NCBI RefSeq assembly: GCF_018130765.1
Contig: NZ_JAFCJZ010000015.1
Location: forward strand, 1-64,000
Source of the DNA: Bradyrhizobium iriomotense
Lineage (GTDB): Bacteria; Pseudomonadota; Alphaproteobacteria; Rhizobiales; Xanthobacteraceae
DNA: 64,000 nucleotides
Direction: 5' to 3'
In this document: positions 24,140-32,076 of the stretch, piece by piece
How positions within the stretch are numbered: the first letter of the stretch is position 1
Layout of the letters: each line of letters begins with the position of its first letter
Translations under genes and position numbers: made by a program
The notes under the pieces: model-generated
Told to the model about the DNA's origin: nothing
What the model saw: the letters and a program-made list of their open reading frames with translations, nothing else
The model's database searches: none

Positions 24140-25075
24140 ATGCCTCTCCGCCTCATCTTCATGGGCACGCCCGATTTCTCCGTGCCGACGCTGCTCGAGC
24201 TGGTCGCGCATGGCCATGAGATCGCGGCTGTCTATACGCGTGCGCCGAAGCCGGGCGGGCGGCGCGGCCTGCAATTGCAGCCGACGCCGGTCGAGGACGC
24301 CGCACGAAAACTCGGCATTCCCGTGCTGACGCCGAAGACGCTGAAGACGGAAGAAGCGCTGGAAGAGTTTCGCGCATTCGATGCTGACGCCGCCGTCGTC
24401 GTCGCCTACGGCATGATCCTGCCGCAGGCGATCCTCGATGCCCCCAAGCTCGGCTGCTACAATCTGCATGCTTCGCTGCTGCCGCGCTGGCGCGGCGCTG
24501 CGCCCATCAACCGCGCTATCATGGCTGGCGATGCCGAGAGCGGCGTGATGGTGATGAAGATGGATGTCGGTCTCGACACCGGCGACGTTGCCATGGCGGA
24601 GCGGCTTCCAATCGCCGACAACATGACCGCGCTCGACCTGCACGATCGCCTCTCTCGCCTCGGTGCCGACCTGATGGTCCGTGCCATGGCCGCGCTCGAA
24701 CGCGGCGGGCTCCAGCTCAAGACCCAGAGCGAGGACGGAGTCACCTATGCCGCCAAGATCGACAAGGCCGAGGCACGGATCGACTGGAGCAAGCCTGCGC
24801 GCGCGGTGCTGCGCCACATTCACGGCCTTTCGCCGTTTCCCGGTGCCTGGGCCGAGCTTGCCGGCGTCACCGACAATGCGCGCGTCAAGATCCTGCGCTG
24901 CGAGCTCGCGAAAGGATCGGGCGAGCCGGGCGCGGTGCTGGATGAGCAGCTCACGATCGCCTGCGGCGAGGATGCCATTCGCATCATCGAGCTTCAGCGC
25001 GAGGGCAAGGGCCGGATGCAGGCCGCGGACTTCCTGCGCGGCGTGCCTGTGAAGCCGCCGATGCGGCTGGCCTGA
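24140..25075 (+). CDS. fmt: Methionyl-tRNA formyltransferase
   Basis: 311 residues. The N-terminal Rossmann-like domain begins RLIFMGTPDFSVP. The catalytic segment includes NLHASLLPRWRGAAPINRAI (Asn and His plus the SLLPxxRG signature), with the catalytic aspartate in MKMDVGLDTGDV. The C-terminal OB-like tRNA-binding domain starts at about residue 205. It formylates Met-tRNAfMet for initiation, the step reversed on proteins by Def. The stop overlaps the truA start by one base (TGATG). Confidence 0.97.
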   Translation: MPLRLIFMGTPDFSVPTLLELVAHGHEIAAVYTRAPKPGGRRGLQLQPTPVEDAARKLGIPVLTPKTLKTEEALEEFRAFDADAAVVVAYGMILPQAILDAPKLGCYNLHASLLPRWRGAAPINRAIMAGDAESGVMVMKMDVGLDTGDVAMAERLPIADNMTALDLHDRLSRLGADLMVRAMAALERGGLQLKTQSEDGVTYAAKIDKAEARIDWSKPARAVLRHIHGLSPFPGAWAELAGVTDNARVKILRCELAKGSGEPGAVLDEQLTIACGEDAIRIIELQREGKGRMQAADFLRGVPVKPPMRLA

Positions 25076-25815
25076 TGCCCCGCTACAAGCTCACCATCGA
25101 ATATGACGGCGCGCCGTTCTTCGGCTGGCAGGTGCAGGACACCCTGCCGTCGGTGCAGGGCGCGCTCGAGGCGGCGGTGAAGGCGATGACCGGCGCGGAT
25201 CTGCGGGTGCATGGTGCGGGTCGCACCGATGCCGGTGTGCATGCGCGCGGCCAGGTCGCGCATGTCGACGTCGAGAAGCAGTTTCCGCCCGGCCGTTTTC
25301 GCGACGGGCTCAATGCGCATCTGCGTCCGCATCCGATCGCGGTGCTGGAAGCCGAGATCGTGCCTGACACGTTCGAGGCGCGCTTTTCGGCCGTGAAGCG
25401 CCACTACCGCTACCGCGTCATCAACACCCGCGCCAATCTCGCGCTCGATGTCGGCCACGCCTGGCGCGTGCCGCGCCGGCTCGATGCCGAGGCCATGCAC
25501 GCGGCGGCGCAGCGTCTGCTCGGCAAGCACGATTTCACCACCTTCCGCGACACCGAGTGCCAGGCCAAATCGCCGGAGAAGACGCTCGACCAGCTCGATG
25601 TGATTCGCGACGGCCGCGAGATCACGATCATCACCTCGGCGCGCTCGTTCCTGCACAGCCAGGTGCGCTCGATGGTGGGCTCGCTGGTGTGGGTCGGCGA
25701 GGGCCGCTGGACCGCGGACGATCTCTCCGCAGCGCTTGCTGCCCGCAACCGCGCCGCCTGCGGCATCGTCGCCCCGCCGGACGGGCTGTACCTGATGAAG
25801 GTGGATTACGAGTGA
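25075..25815 (+). CDS. truA: tRNA pseudouridine(38-40) synthase
   Basis: 246 residues. The catalytic aspartate is in GAGRTDAGVHARGQV (near residue 52), and the usual YDGAPFFGWQ opening and FLHSQVRSMVGSLV helix are present. It makes pseudouridine at positions 38-40 of the anticodon stem. Translation is coupled to fmt by an overlap of one base. A bidirectional terminator follows at 25847-25876 before the convergent ATP synthase operon. Confidence 0.97.
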   Translation: MPRYKLTIEYDGAPFFGWQVQDTLPSVQGALEAAVKAMTGADLRVHGAGRTDAGVHARGQVAHVDVEKQFPPGRFRDGLNAHLRPHPIAVLEAEIVPDTFEARFSAVKRHYRYRVINTRANLALDVGHAWRVPRRLDAEAMHAAAQRLLGKHDFTTFRDTECQAKSPEKTLDQLDVIRDGREITIITSARSFLHSQVRSMVGSLVWVGEGRWTADDLSAALAARNRAACGIVAPPDGLYLMKVDYE

Positions 25816-25846
25816 GGCGGGTTGCGGGAGCGCTATCGGACGAACA

Positions 25847-25876
25847 AAAAAGCCGGCGCTCGCGCACCGGCTTTTT
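25847..25876. terminator. Bidirectional rho-independent terminator between truA and atpF
   Basis: A perfect 10-bp stem (AAAAAGCCGG and CCGGCTTTTT) with a 10-base loop. Because the stem ends in A and T runs, it provides a U-tract in both directions, ending the def-fmt-truA and atp transcripts. Confidence 0.85.
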
Positions 25877-25896
25877 GATTGGTGAAGGCGAACCCC

Positions 25897-26382
25897 TCAG
25901 TTCAGCTTCTGCCGAACCTCGTTGATGCCCTTGGCGAGCAGGTCGTCGGCGACCTGGCCCTTGACCGACTGCGACAGGATCGTGGAGGCGGCCTGGACGG
26001 CGGCTTCCGCGGCTGCGGCGCGGACATCGGCCAGCGCCTGGGCCTCGGCGAGCGCGATCTTGCTCTCCGCGGTCTTGGTGCGGCGGGCGACGAAGTCTTC
26101 CATCTTCGCCTTGGCCTCGGTCGCGATGCGCTCGGCTTCGGACTTGGCGTTGGCGATGATGTCGGCAGCCTCGCGCTCGGCGGTGGCACTGCGCGCCTTG
26201 TAGTCGGCGAGCACCTTGGCCGCTTCCTGCTTGAGGCGCGTCGCGTCGTCGAGCTCGGCCTTGATGCGGGCGGCGCGATGATCCAGCGCCGTCATCGCCG
26301 ACTTGAAGACCCCGAGATAGCCGAACACGACCATCAGGACCACGAAGGCGACGGCGACCCAGGTTTCAGGATCGAAGAACAT
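25897..26382 (-). CDS. atpF: ATP synthase Fo subunit b
   Basis: 161 residues. One N-terminal membrane helix (WVAVAFVVLMVVFGYLGVF) is followed by a long, Ala/Glu/Lys-rich helical stalk (about residues 30-150) that forms a right-handed coiled coil with b' and joins Fo to F1 as the peripheral stator. It is the last gene of the Fo operon, starting 5 bp after atpF'. A terminator follows. The F1 genes are not in this window, so Fo and F1 operons are separate, as in other Rhizobiales. Confidence 0.95.
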   Translation of the reverse strand: MFFDPETWVAVAFVVLMVVFGYLGVFKSAMTALDHRAARIKAELDDATRLKQEAAKVLADYKARSATAEREAADIIANAKSEAERIATEAKAKMEDFVARRTKTAESKIALAEAQALADVRAAAAEAAVQAASTILSQSVKGQVADDLLAKGINEVRQKLN

Positions 26383-26387
26383 CTCGA

Positions 26388-26954
26388 CTAACCCTTCAAG
26401 GACGCATCAACGGCGGCATTGACCGACGCCGCATCCGGAATGACACCGGTGAGCTGCTGCACGATCTGGCCTGCCGCATCGGCCGCGATGCCGCGGACGT
26501 TGCTCATGGCGGTCGTGCGGGTCGAGGCGATGGTCTTCTCCGCCTCGGCGAGCTTGGCCGCCAGTTGCTCTTCCAGCGCCTTGCGCTCGGCATCCGCCTG
26601 CGCATTCGCCTTGTCGCGGGATTCGTTGCCGATCGCCTGTGCCCGCGAACGCGCCGAAGCGAGCTCGCCTTCATAGGCCTTCAGCGCCGCCTCGGACTGG
26701 TCCTTCAGCGCCTGCGCCTCAGCGAGGTCACCCTCGATCTTGTTCTGGCGCGCCTCGATCGCACCGCCGACCTTCGGCAGAGCGAGCTTGGACACGATCA
26801 CGTAAAGCAGGACGAAGAAGATCGCGAGCGACACCAGCTGCGAAGCAAAAGTGCTGCTCTCGAACGGCGGAAAACCGCCGCCGTGATGACCGCCATCGGC
26901 TTCGGTGTGAGCGCCCGCCGCCGGACCTTTTGCCCCGCCATGACTCTCGGCCAT
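26388..26954 (-). CDS. ATP synthase Fo subunit b'
   Basis: 188 residues. A His/Gly-rich N-terminal tail (HGGAKG, GGHHGGG) precedes one membrane helix (LVSLAIFFVLLYVIVSKLAL) and a long stalk rich in A, E, K and Q. Having two different b-type subunits is typical of Alphaproteobacteria, phototrophs and chloroplasts. The gene is often named atpF2 or atpG; I leave the symbol blank because usage conflicts. It lies between atpE and atpF. Confidence 0.94.
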   Translation of the reverse strand: MAESHGGAKGPAAGAHTEADGGHHGGGFPPFESSTFASQLVSLAIFFVLLYVIVSKLALPKVGGAIEARQNKIEGDLAEAQALKDQSEAALKAYEGELASARSRAQAIGNESRDKANAQADAERKALEEQLAAKLAEAEKTIASTRTTAMSNVRGIAADAAGQIVQQLTGVIPDAASVNAAVDASLKG

Positions 26955-27014
26955 GGAGTACTCCTGTTGCTGTCACGCGCCGCTTCGGATGAAGCGGCGC
27001 GAAAGAAGTCGTTC

Positions 27015-27242
27015 TCAGAAAACGAACAGCAGAAGCAGCGCGATCAGCAGCGAGAAGATGCCGAGCGCTTCGGTCACGGCGAAGCCGAAGATCAGGTTGC
27101 CGAACTGGCCCTGAGCGGCCGACGGATTGCGGACAGCTGCGGCGAGGTAGTTGCCGAAGATCACGCCCACGCCGACGCCCGCACCGCCCATGCCGATGCA
27201 CGCGATGCCCGCGCCGATAAGTTTTGCTGCTGCCGGATCCAT
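27015..27242 (-). CDS. atpE: ATP synthase Fo subunit c
   Basis: 75 residues forming two membrane helices joined by the polar loop RNPSAAQG (consensus RNP). The proton-carrying carboxylate is glutamate 58 in AVTEALGIF; the first helix is rich in GxGxG (GGAGVGVGV), which packs the c-ring. No sodium-binding Q/E-S/T pattern is evident, so proton coupling is expected. The frame is open upstream of ATG 27242 for 300 codons, but that part is an overlap with atpB in another frame and is not coding. Confidence 0.96.
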   Translation of the reverse strand: MDPAAAKLIGAGIACIGMGGAGVGVGVIFGNYLAAAVRNPSAAQGQFGNLIFGFAVTEALGIFSLLIALLLLFVF

Positions 27243-27295
27243 TTTAGACTCCTTGGAAGAAAGATTGGGTTGTGGGTGGAAATTCCCCGGACCGC

Positions 27296-28045
27296 TCAGT
27301 GTCCCGGATGAATGGCGTCGTTGAGGTAGATGCAGGTCAGGATCGCAAACACATAGGCTTGCAGGAACGCGACCAGAATCTCGAGGGCGTACAGCGCGAC
27401 CGTGAGCGCCAGCGGCAGCACGCCGCCGACCCAGCCGATGGCGCCGAGCGAGAAGCCCAGCATGGCGACGAAGCCCGCGAACACCTTCAGCGCGATGTGG
27501 CCGGCCAGCATGTTGGCGAACAGACGAATGCTGTGCGAGACCGGCCGCAGGAAGAACGACAGGATCTCGATGAACATGACCAGCGGCAGGATGTAGCCGG
27601 GGACGCCGTGAGGAACGAAAATCGAGAAGAATTTCAGGCCGTTCTTGGCGACGCCGTAGATCAGCACGGTGAAGAAGACCAGCAGCGCCAGTCCTACGGT
27701 GACGATCAGGTGGCTCGAGACCGTAAAGGTGTAGGGGATGATGCCGACCAGGTTCGAGACGCAGATGAACATGAACAGCGAGAAGATCAGCGGGAAGAAC
27801 TTCATGCCTTCCGCGCCGGCCGTCGAACGGATGGTCGAGGCGACGAATTCGTAGGAGATTTCGGCGACCGACTGCAGGCGCCCGGGAATCAGCTGCGCGC
27901 CGCTGGCGAGCATCAGGAGCGAGATGATCGCAACTGCCACCAGCATGTAGAGCGATGAATTGGTGAAGGCGATCGTTTGATTGCCGATATGGCCGATCGT
28001 GAAGAGAGGCTCGATGTTGAACTGGTGGATCGGATCGATTTTCAT
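27296..28045 (-). CDS. atpB: ATP synthase Fo subunit a
   Basis: 249 residues from ATG 28045, with five to six membrane helices. The essential arginine of the proton half-channels is in HSIRLFANMLAGHIALK (R near residue 178), and GFVAMLGFSLGAIGWV and LEILVAFLQAYVFAIL form the last helices. It works with the c-ring to convert proton flow to rotation. The gene order I-B-E-F'-F matches other alphaproteobacterial Fo operons. A longer in-frame start at 28075 exists but adds residues outside the family. Confidence 0.96.
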   Translation of the reverse strand: MKIDPIHQFNIEPLFTIGHIGNQTIAFTNSSLYMLVAVAIISLLMLASGAQLIPGRLQSVAEISYEFVASTIRSTAGAEGMKFFPLIFSLFMFICVSNLVGIIPYTFTVSSHLIVTVGLALLVFFTVLIYGVAKNGLKFFSIFVPHGVPGYILPLVMFIEILSFFLRPVSHSIRLFANMLAGHIALKVFAGFVAMLGFSLGAIGWVGGVLPLALTVALYALEILVAFLQAYVFAILTCIYLNDAIHPGH

Positions 28046-28157
28046 CGGCGCGGCATCTCTTGGTCTGCCGGGCAATGCCGGCGGGTCTCGGTCTGCCGGC
28101 CGGGCCGGCCCGTACCGGCAAGGCCGGCACGATCATTCCTCTCCTGTGCGGATCGCC

Positions 28158-28532
28158 CTACGAACCACCGCGCCTGTTTTGACCCGCGCCCGCCGATCTC
28201 ACCACATTCACCACGCCGGCCACGAAGCCCAGCAGCAGGAACACGATAAATCCGAAAGGCGACGTCGACAGCAAGCGGTCGAACCCCCAGCCAATCCCCG
28301 CCCCGACAGCGACACCGGCGACCAACTCGGAGGATAACCGAAAACCAAGCGCCATCGCCGAGGCTCTGGCCGCTCTGTCCTCACCGTCACCTGCGGGTTG
28401 CTCGGTCTTGGTGCGGCGGTCGCGAAGTTCGGACAACCGCTGATCAAGATTTCCGAGCCGTTCGGAAAGCGCAGCTTCCTCGGGCGATCTATCGCGATCT
28501 CCATTCTCGCCGTGTCCCGTGCCCTGTGTCAT
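28158..28532 (-). CDS. atpI: ATP synthase protein I (AtpI-like)
   Basis: 124 residues. The N-terminal half is charged and probably cytoplasmic (DRDRSPEEAALSERLGNLDQRL). Two membrane helices in the C-terminal half (FRLSSELVAGVAVGAGIGWGFDRLL and GFIVFLLLGFVAGVVNVVR) contain the glycine-rich pattern of the AtpI/Zn-transporter-like family. AtpI helps assemble the c-ring and may transport Mg2+ in some bacteria. First gene of the Fo operon; a good promoter lies about 65 bp upstream. Confidence 0.9.
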   Translation of the reverse strand: MTQGTGHGENGDRDRSPEEAALSERLGNLDQRLSELRDRRTKTEQPAGDGEDRAARASAMALGFRLSSELVAGVAVGAGIGWGFDRLLSTSPFGFIVFLLLGFVAGVVNVVRSAGAGQNRRGGS

Positions 28533-28598
28533 GCAACGAAGACCCGAAACGCACCGGCTGAATGGAAATTACGCCCGCCACCCTCAAAAGCCGCGCGG

Positions 28599-28627
28599 AC
28601 CATACTGATGGCCTATAATCAAGTCAA
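28599..28627 (-). promoter_or_regulatory. Sigma-70 promoter of the atp Fo operon
   Basis: On the minus strand TTGACT (-35, 28627-28622) is followed by a 17-bp spacer and TATGGT (-10, 28604-28599). The expected start is near 28592, giving a leader of about 60 bases before atpI. The rest of the 358-bp gap to the next gene (28628-28890) holds no further feature that I can support beyond the leader of the divergent small secreted-protein gene. Confidence 0.6.
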
Positions 28628-28890
28628 GCCAAGTCACGATTGCGTCGCTTTCCGCTATGTAGCTGATTTATTTGATAATATTGGCGCGTGCGGCAGCGCT
28701 GCGCACAGCGTGACGCCGCACCGCAGCAGCTCTCCTCTTGATCGGTGGATGTCGTCGCCATTTCGCAGCGCTGCCGGGATCAAACGGGCCGGCGGGATCG
28801 TTGATTCCAGGCGGTGTTTTTGGCGGCGCATGACCTCGCCGGGGTATAGAATGGCGGGCGTGCGACCTGCGCGTCGTGGCGGAGAGCGCG

Positions 28891-29409
28891 ATGAGACCAG
28901 TGACGTCATCCACAGCATCATGGCTCGCGGCGTCGTTCGCCGCTGTGATGGTTGTCAGCGGCAGCTTGGTGGCCGCGCAATCGGCGCCCGACAGCGAAAA
29001 CGGCCGCTACGCCATGACACCCATCCCGGAGGGGGTGCTGCGGCTCGACACCCGCACCGGCACGATGTCGACCTGCAGCAAGAACGGCACCGGCTGGGCC
29101 TGCTACGCGGTGCCCGACGAGCGCGCCGCGTTCGATGCCGAGATCGGCAGGCTCCAGGCCGAGGTCGAGAAGCTAAAGGGACAGCTCGCGGCCGGGCCGA
29201 CCGTGTCGGGCAAGATCGATGAGGCGCTGCCGAAATCCGACCCGCTGAAGAAGGCGGACCCGAAGGTCGCCGAGGGCGACCGCAAGATCGAGATTCCGCT
29301 GCCAAGCGATCAGGACCTCGATCGCGTGATGTCGTTCCTGGAAAAGGCCTGGCGTCGGCTGATCGACATGGCCAACCGGGTGCAAAAGGACGTGTCGGGA
29401 AAGATTTGA
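28891..29409 (+). CDS. Secreted or inner-membrane-tethered protein of unknown function
   Basis: 172 residues from ATG 28891; GGAGAG is well placed, so I prefer it to GTG 28876. An N-terminal signal peptide or anchor (about residues 10-30, ending VAAQSA) is followed by a short beta-rich piece with two cysteines (MSTCSKNGTGWACYAV). A predicted coiled coil (DERAAFDAEIGRLQAEVEKLKGQLA) follows, with a charged C-terminal helix. The C-x9-C unit near residue 50 resembles short envelope proteins annotated only as hypothetical in Bradyrhizobium. It is divergent from the atp operon and followed by an inverted repeat. Confidence 0.75.
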   Translation: MRPVTSSTASWLAASFAAVMVVSGSLVAAQSAPDSENGRYAMTPIPEGVLRLDTRTGTMSTCSKNGTGWACYAVPDERAAFDAEIGRLQAEVEKLKGQLAAGPTVSGKIDEALPKSDPLKKADPKVAEGDRKIEIPLPSDQDLDRVMSFLEKAWRRLIDMANRVQKDVSGKI

Positions 29410-29441
29410 GGGCCCCTTCGCGCTATCCATGCGTTGAGGTG

Positions 29442-29542
29442 CCGTAGGGTGGGCAAAGGCGTTCTTACGCCGTGCCCACCATGTCTCTACAACGATGAAA
29501 GAAGACGTGGGCACGGCGCTTTGCGCCTTTGCCTACCCTACG
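29442..29542. repeat. Long inverted repeat with CCGTAGGGTGGG ends
   Basis: CCGTAGGGTGGGCAAAGGCG pairs with CGCCTTTGCCTACCCTACGG with a one-base bulge; the inner CGTGCCCACC and CGTGGGCACG also pair. It lies between the preceding gene and yjbQ and shares its GTAGGGTGGG outer motif with the repeat at 20.4 kb. The yjbQ start (29570) follows by 27 bp, so a promoter for yjbQ would have to lie inside or before the repeat. Confidence 0.8.
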
Positions 29543-29569
29543 GCAGTGTTCGATCAGTCGAGACCTTTG

Positions 29570-30049
29570 ATGACATCAGCCAAATCCGTAACCCGCTCGG
29601 CGCCATCGGCGGTGCAAGCCACCACCATCTCATCGTCGCTGCTGACCGTGCAGACGCTGGGCCGCGGCTTTACCGACCTCACCAGCGAAGCCGCAAAATT
29701 CGTCGCCGAGGCGCACGCACGCGAAGGCGCGTTGACGCTGTTCGTTCGCCACACCTCGGCGTCGCTGACGATCCAGGAGAATGCCGATCCCTCCGTGCTC
29801 GTCGATCTCACCACCGCACTGTCCCGGCTTGCGCCGGAGAACGCCGGCTGGACGCACGACACCGAGGGACCGGACGACATGCCCGCGCATATCAAGACCA
29901 TGCTGACGCAGACGTCGCTTCAGGTCCCGGTCCTGAACGGTAGGCTTACGCTCGGCACCTGGCAGGCGATCTATCTGATCGAGCACCGCGCCCGCCCGCA
30001 CCGGCGCGAGGTGGTGCTGCAATTCATCGGCAGTAACGACCAGGGCTAA
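29570..30049 (+). CDS. YjbQ/UPF0047 family protein
   Basis: 159 residues from ATG 29570. The family signature is clear: TLFVRHTSASLTIQENADPSVLVDL, then NAGWTHDTEGPDDMPAHIKTML with conserved His, Asp and His, and LTLGTWQAIYLIEHR. The E. coli homologue has been linked to a weak thiamine-phosphate-synthase-like activity, hence the label 'secondary thiamine-phosphate synthase'; the true role is unsettled. The gene follows a long inverted repeat and converges on a symporter gene, separated by a 12-bp-stem hairpin. Confidence 0.92.
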   Translation: MTSAKSVTRSAPSAVQATTISSSLLTVQTLGRGFTDLTSEAAKFVAEAHAREGALTLFVRHTSASLTIQENADPSVLVDLTTALSRLAPENAGWTHDTEGPDDMPAHIKTMLTQTSLQVPVLNGRLTLGTWQAIYLIEHRARPHRREVVLQFIGSNDQG

Positions 30050-30052
30050 AGC

Positions 30053-30083
30053 AAAACCGGCCGCGGAGACCGCGGCCGGTTCG
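30053..30083. terminator. Hairpin terminator between yjbQ and the symporter gene
   Basis: A perfect 12-bp stem (AACCGGCCGCGG and CCGCGGCCGGTT) with a three-base loop. On the minus strand it is followed by TTTGCTTT, so it fits better as the terminator of the leftward symporter gene. On the plus strand it lacks a T-run but can still stabilise the yjbQ transcript. Confidence 0.7.
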
Positions 30084-30108
30084 TGTCGCTTGGGTTCGCA
30101 GTCTTCGA

Positions 30109-31773
30109 TCAGGTCGCCTTGATGTCGACGTCCTTGGTCTCGGGCAGGAACAGGAAGCCGACCACGGCGGTGATCACCGCGAACACGATCGGATACCAGA
30201 GACCCGCATAGATATCGCCCGTCGAGGCCACGATCGCGAATGCGGTCGCCGGCAACAGTCCGCCGAACCAGCCGTTGCCGATGTGGTAGGGCAGCGACAT
30301 CGAGGTGTAGCGGATCTTGGTCGGGAACAATTCGACCAGCATCGCCGCGATCGGCCCGTAGACCATGGTGACGAAGATCACCAGGATGAACAGCAGGCCA
30401 ATGATGGCTGCGACCTGCGGGCGGAAGATGTCGAACGGATTCGACATCTTCACGATACCGGCGTCACCCACCTTCGGATAGCCGGCCGCCTGCACCGCGG
30501 CGAGCACCGCGGGGTTGCTGTCCTTGGCGTTGGCGTAGGCCACCTCCTTGCCGTTGACGACGACCTTGACCCCGGAGCCAGCCGGACTGGCCGTCGTCGA
30601 ATACTTGACCGACGACTGGGACAGGAAGGCGCGTGCGGTGTCGCAAGGCGCGGTGAAGACGCGGGTGCCGACCGGGTTGAACAGGTCGCCGCAGCCTGCG
30701 GGATCGGCCACCACCTCGACCTTGGTCTGCTCGATGGCCTTTTCCAGCGCCGGGTTGGCGTTGGAGGTGATCATCTTGAAGATCGGGAAGAAGGTCAGTG
30801 CCGCGATCAGGCAGCCGCCGAGGATGATCGGCTTGCGGCCGATCCTGTCGGACAGGACACCGAACACGATGAAGAAGCCGGTGCCGAACAACAGCGACCA
30901 GGCGATCAGCAGGTTGGCGGTATAGCCGTCGACCTTCAGGATCGATTGCAGGAAGAACAGTGCGTAGAACTGCCCCGTGTACCAGACCACGCCCTGGCCC
31001 ATGGTGCCGCCGAGCAGGGCGAGCAGCACGAGCTTGCCGTTCTGCCAGTTGCCGAAGGCTTCCGTCAGCGGCGCCTTCGAGCTCTTTCCTTCTTCCTTCA
31101 TCTTCTGGAAGATCGGCGATTCATTGAGGCGCAGCCGGATCCAGACCGAGATTCCGAGCAGCAGCACCGAGACCAGGAACGGGATGCGCCAGCCCCACTT
31201 CGCGAAATCGGCTTCGCCGGTCGCGGTGCGGGTGAACAGGATCACCAGCAGCGACAGGAACAGGCCGAGCGTCGCCGTGGTCTGGATGAAGGAGGTGTAG
31301 TAGCCGCGCTTGCCGTTCGGCGCGTGCTCCGCGACATAGGTCGCCGCACCGCCATACTCACCGCCGAGCGCAAGGCCCTGGGCGAGGCGCAGCGCGATCA
31401 GGATGATCGGGGCTGCGATGCCGATCGTCGCCGCGCTGGGCAGCAGGCCGACGATGAAGGTCGAAAGACCCATGATCAGGATGGTGACGAGGAAGGTGTA
31501 TTTGCGGCCGACGATGTCGCCGATACGGCCGAACACGATCGCACCGAACGGGCGCACCAGGAAGCCGGCGGCGAATGCCAGCAGCGCGAAGATGTCGCGT
31601 GTGGCCGGCGGATAATCCGAGAAGAACTGCACGCCGATGATCGAGGCGAGCGACCCGTAGAGGTAGAAATCGTACCACTCGAAAACGGTACCGAGCGAGG
31701 AGGCGAGAATGACGAATCGTTCGTCCTTCGTCATCCCTCCTGCGCCAGCCTGAGACACAGCCATTGTCGACAT
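30109..31773 (-). CDS. MFS transporter, metabolite:H+ symporter (MHS) type, with large extra loop
   Basis: 554 residues from ATG 31773. The N-terminal FEWYDFYLYGSLA and GRIGDIVGRKYTFLV are typical of the MHS subfamily (ProP, KgtP, citrate and shikimate porters). The C-terminal half contains an insertion of about 100 residues, from roughly 345 to 440, with two cysteines (GCGDLFNP, APCDTARAF), which looks periplasmic and separates helices 7 and 8. The protein is longer than the 430-450 residues usual for the subfamily. Substrate unknown; dicarboxylates or betaines are candidates. A CCCTTTGC palindrome lies in the region shared with the divergent LuxR-type regulator gene. Confidence 0.9.
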   Translation of the reverse strand: MSTMAVSQAGAGGMTKDERFVILASSLGTVFEWYDFYLYGSLASIIGVQFFSDYPPATRDIFALLAFAAGFLVRPFGAIVFGRIGDIVGRKYTFLVTILIMGLSTFIVGLLPSAATIGIAAPIILIALRLAQGLALGGEYGGAATYVAEHAPNGKRGYYTSFIQTTATLGLFLSLLVILFTRTATGEADFAKWGWRIPFLVSVLLLGISVWIRLRLNESPIFQKMKEEGKSSKAPLTEAFGNWQNGKLVLLALLGGTMGQGVVWYTGQFYALFFLQSILKVDGYTANLLIAWSLLFGTGFFIVFGVLSDRIGRKPIILGGCLIAALTFFPIFKMITSNANPALEKAIEQTKVEVVADPAGCGDLFNPVGTRVFTAPCDTARAFLSQSSVKYSTTASPAGSGVKVVVNGKEVAYANAKDSNPAVLAAVQAAGYPKVGDAGIVKMSNPFDIFRPQVAAIIGLLFILVIFVTMVYGPIAAMLVELFPTKIRYTSMSLPYHIGNGWFGGLLPATAFAIVASTGDIYAGLWYPIVFAVITAVVGFLFLPETKDVDIKAT

Positions 31774-31965
31774 ATTGAGTCGCTCCCCGAAATACGTTTC
31801 CTCGCGCCCCGGGCGTCCGGACATGCCGGATCGACCCAGGTCTTGCCTGCAAGGTAACATCGGCGTGAAACCCGCCCCAATACGACTTTCGGCCTTGCGC
31901 ACTGACGCGCACCTGACTGCCCGGTATCGGGCGCCGGTGCGCGCCGCGAAGGCCTGCGGATTAAC

Positions 31966-31982
31966 CCCTTTGCAGCAAAGGG
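31966..31982. promoter_or_regulatory. Perfect palindrome CCCTTTGC-A-GCAAAGGG
   Basis: Eight-bp perfect arms around one base, in the 303-bp gap between the divergent symporter and response-regulator genes, about 95 bp before the latter. GATAAT directly overlaps its right edge and could be a -10 element. It has operator-like symmetry; the binding protein is unknown. Apart from this I see no gene or other element in the gap. Confidence 0.45.
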
Positions 31983-32076
31983 ATAATGCGCACTTGCATG
32001 CCACGGCCGGGCAGGGAAGAATTGGCCTGCCGCGGCATCGACTCGCCGGCCGGTTGCGAACGACAGCAAGAGAACG

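Noticed and set aside
27243..28136. In-frame upstream extension of atpE to 373 codons
   Set aside because: Subunit c is about 75 residues; the extension overlaps atpB in another frame on the same strand.
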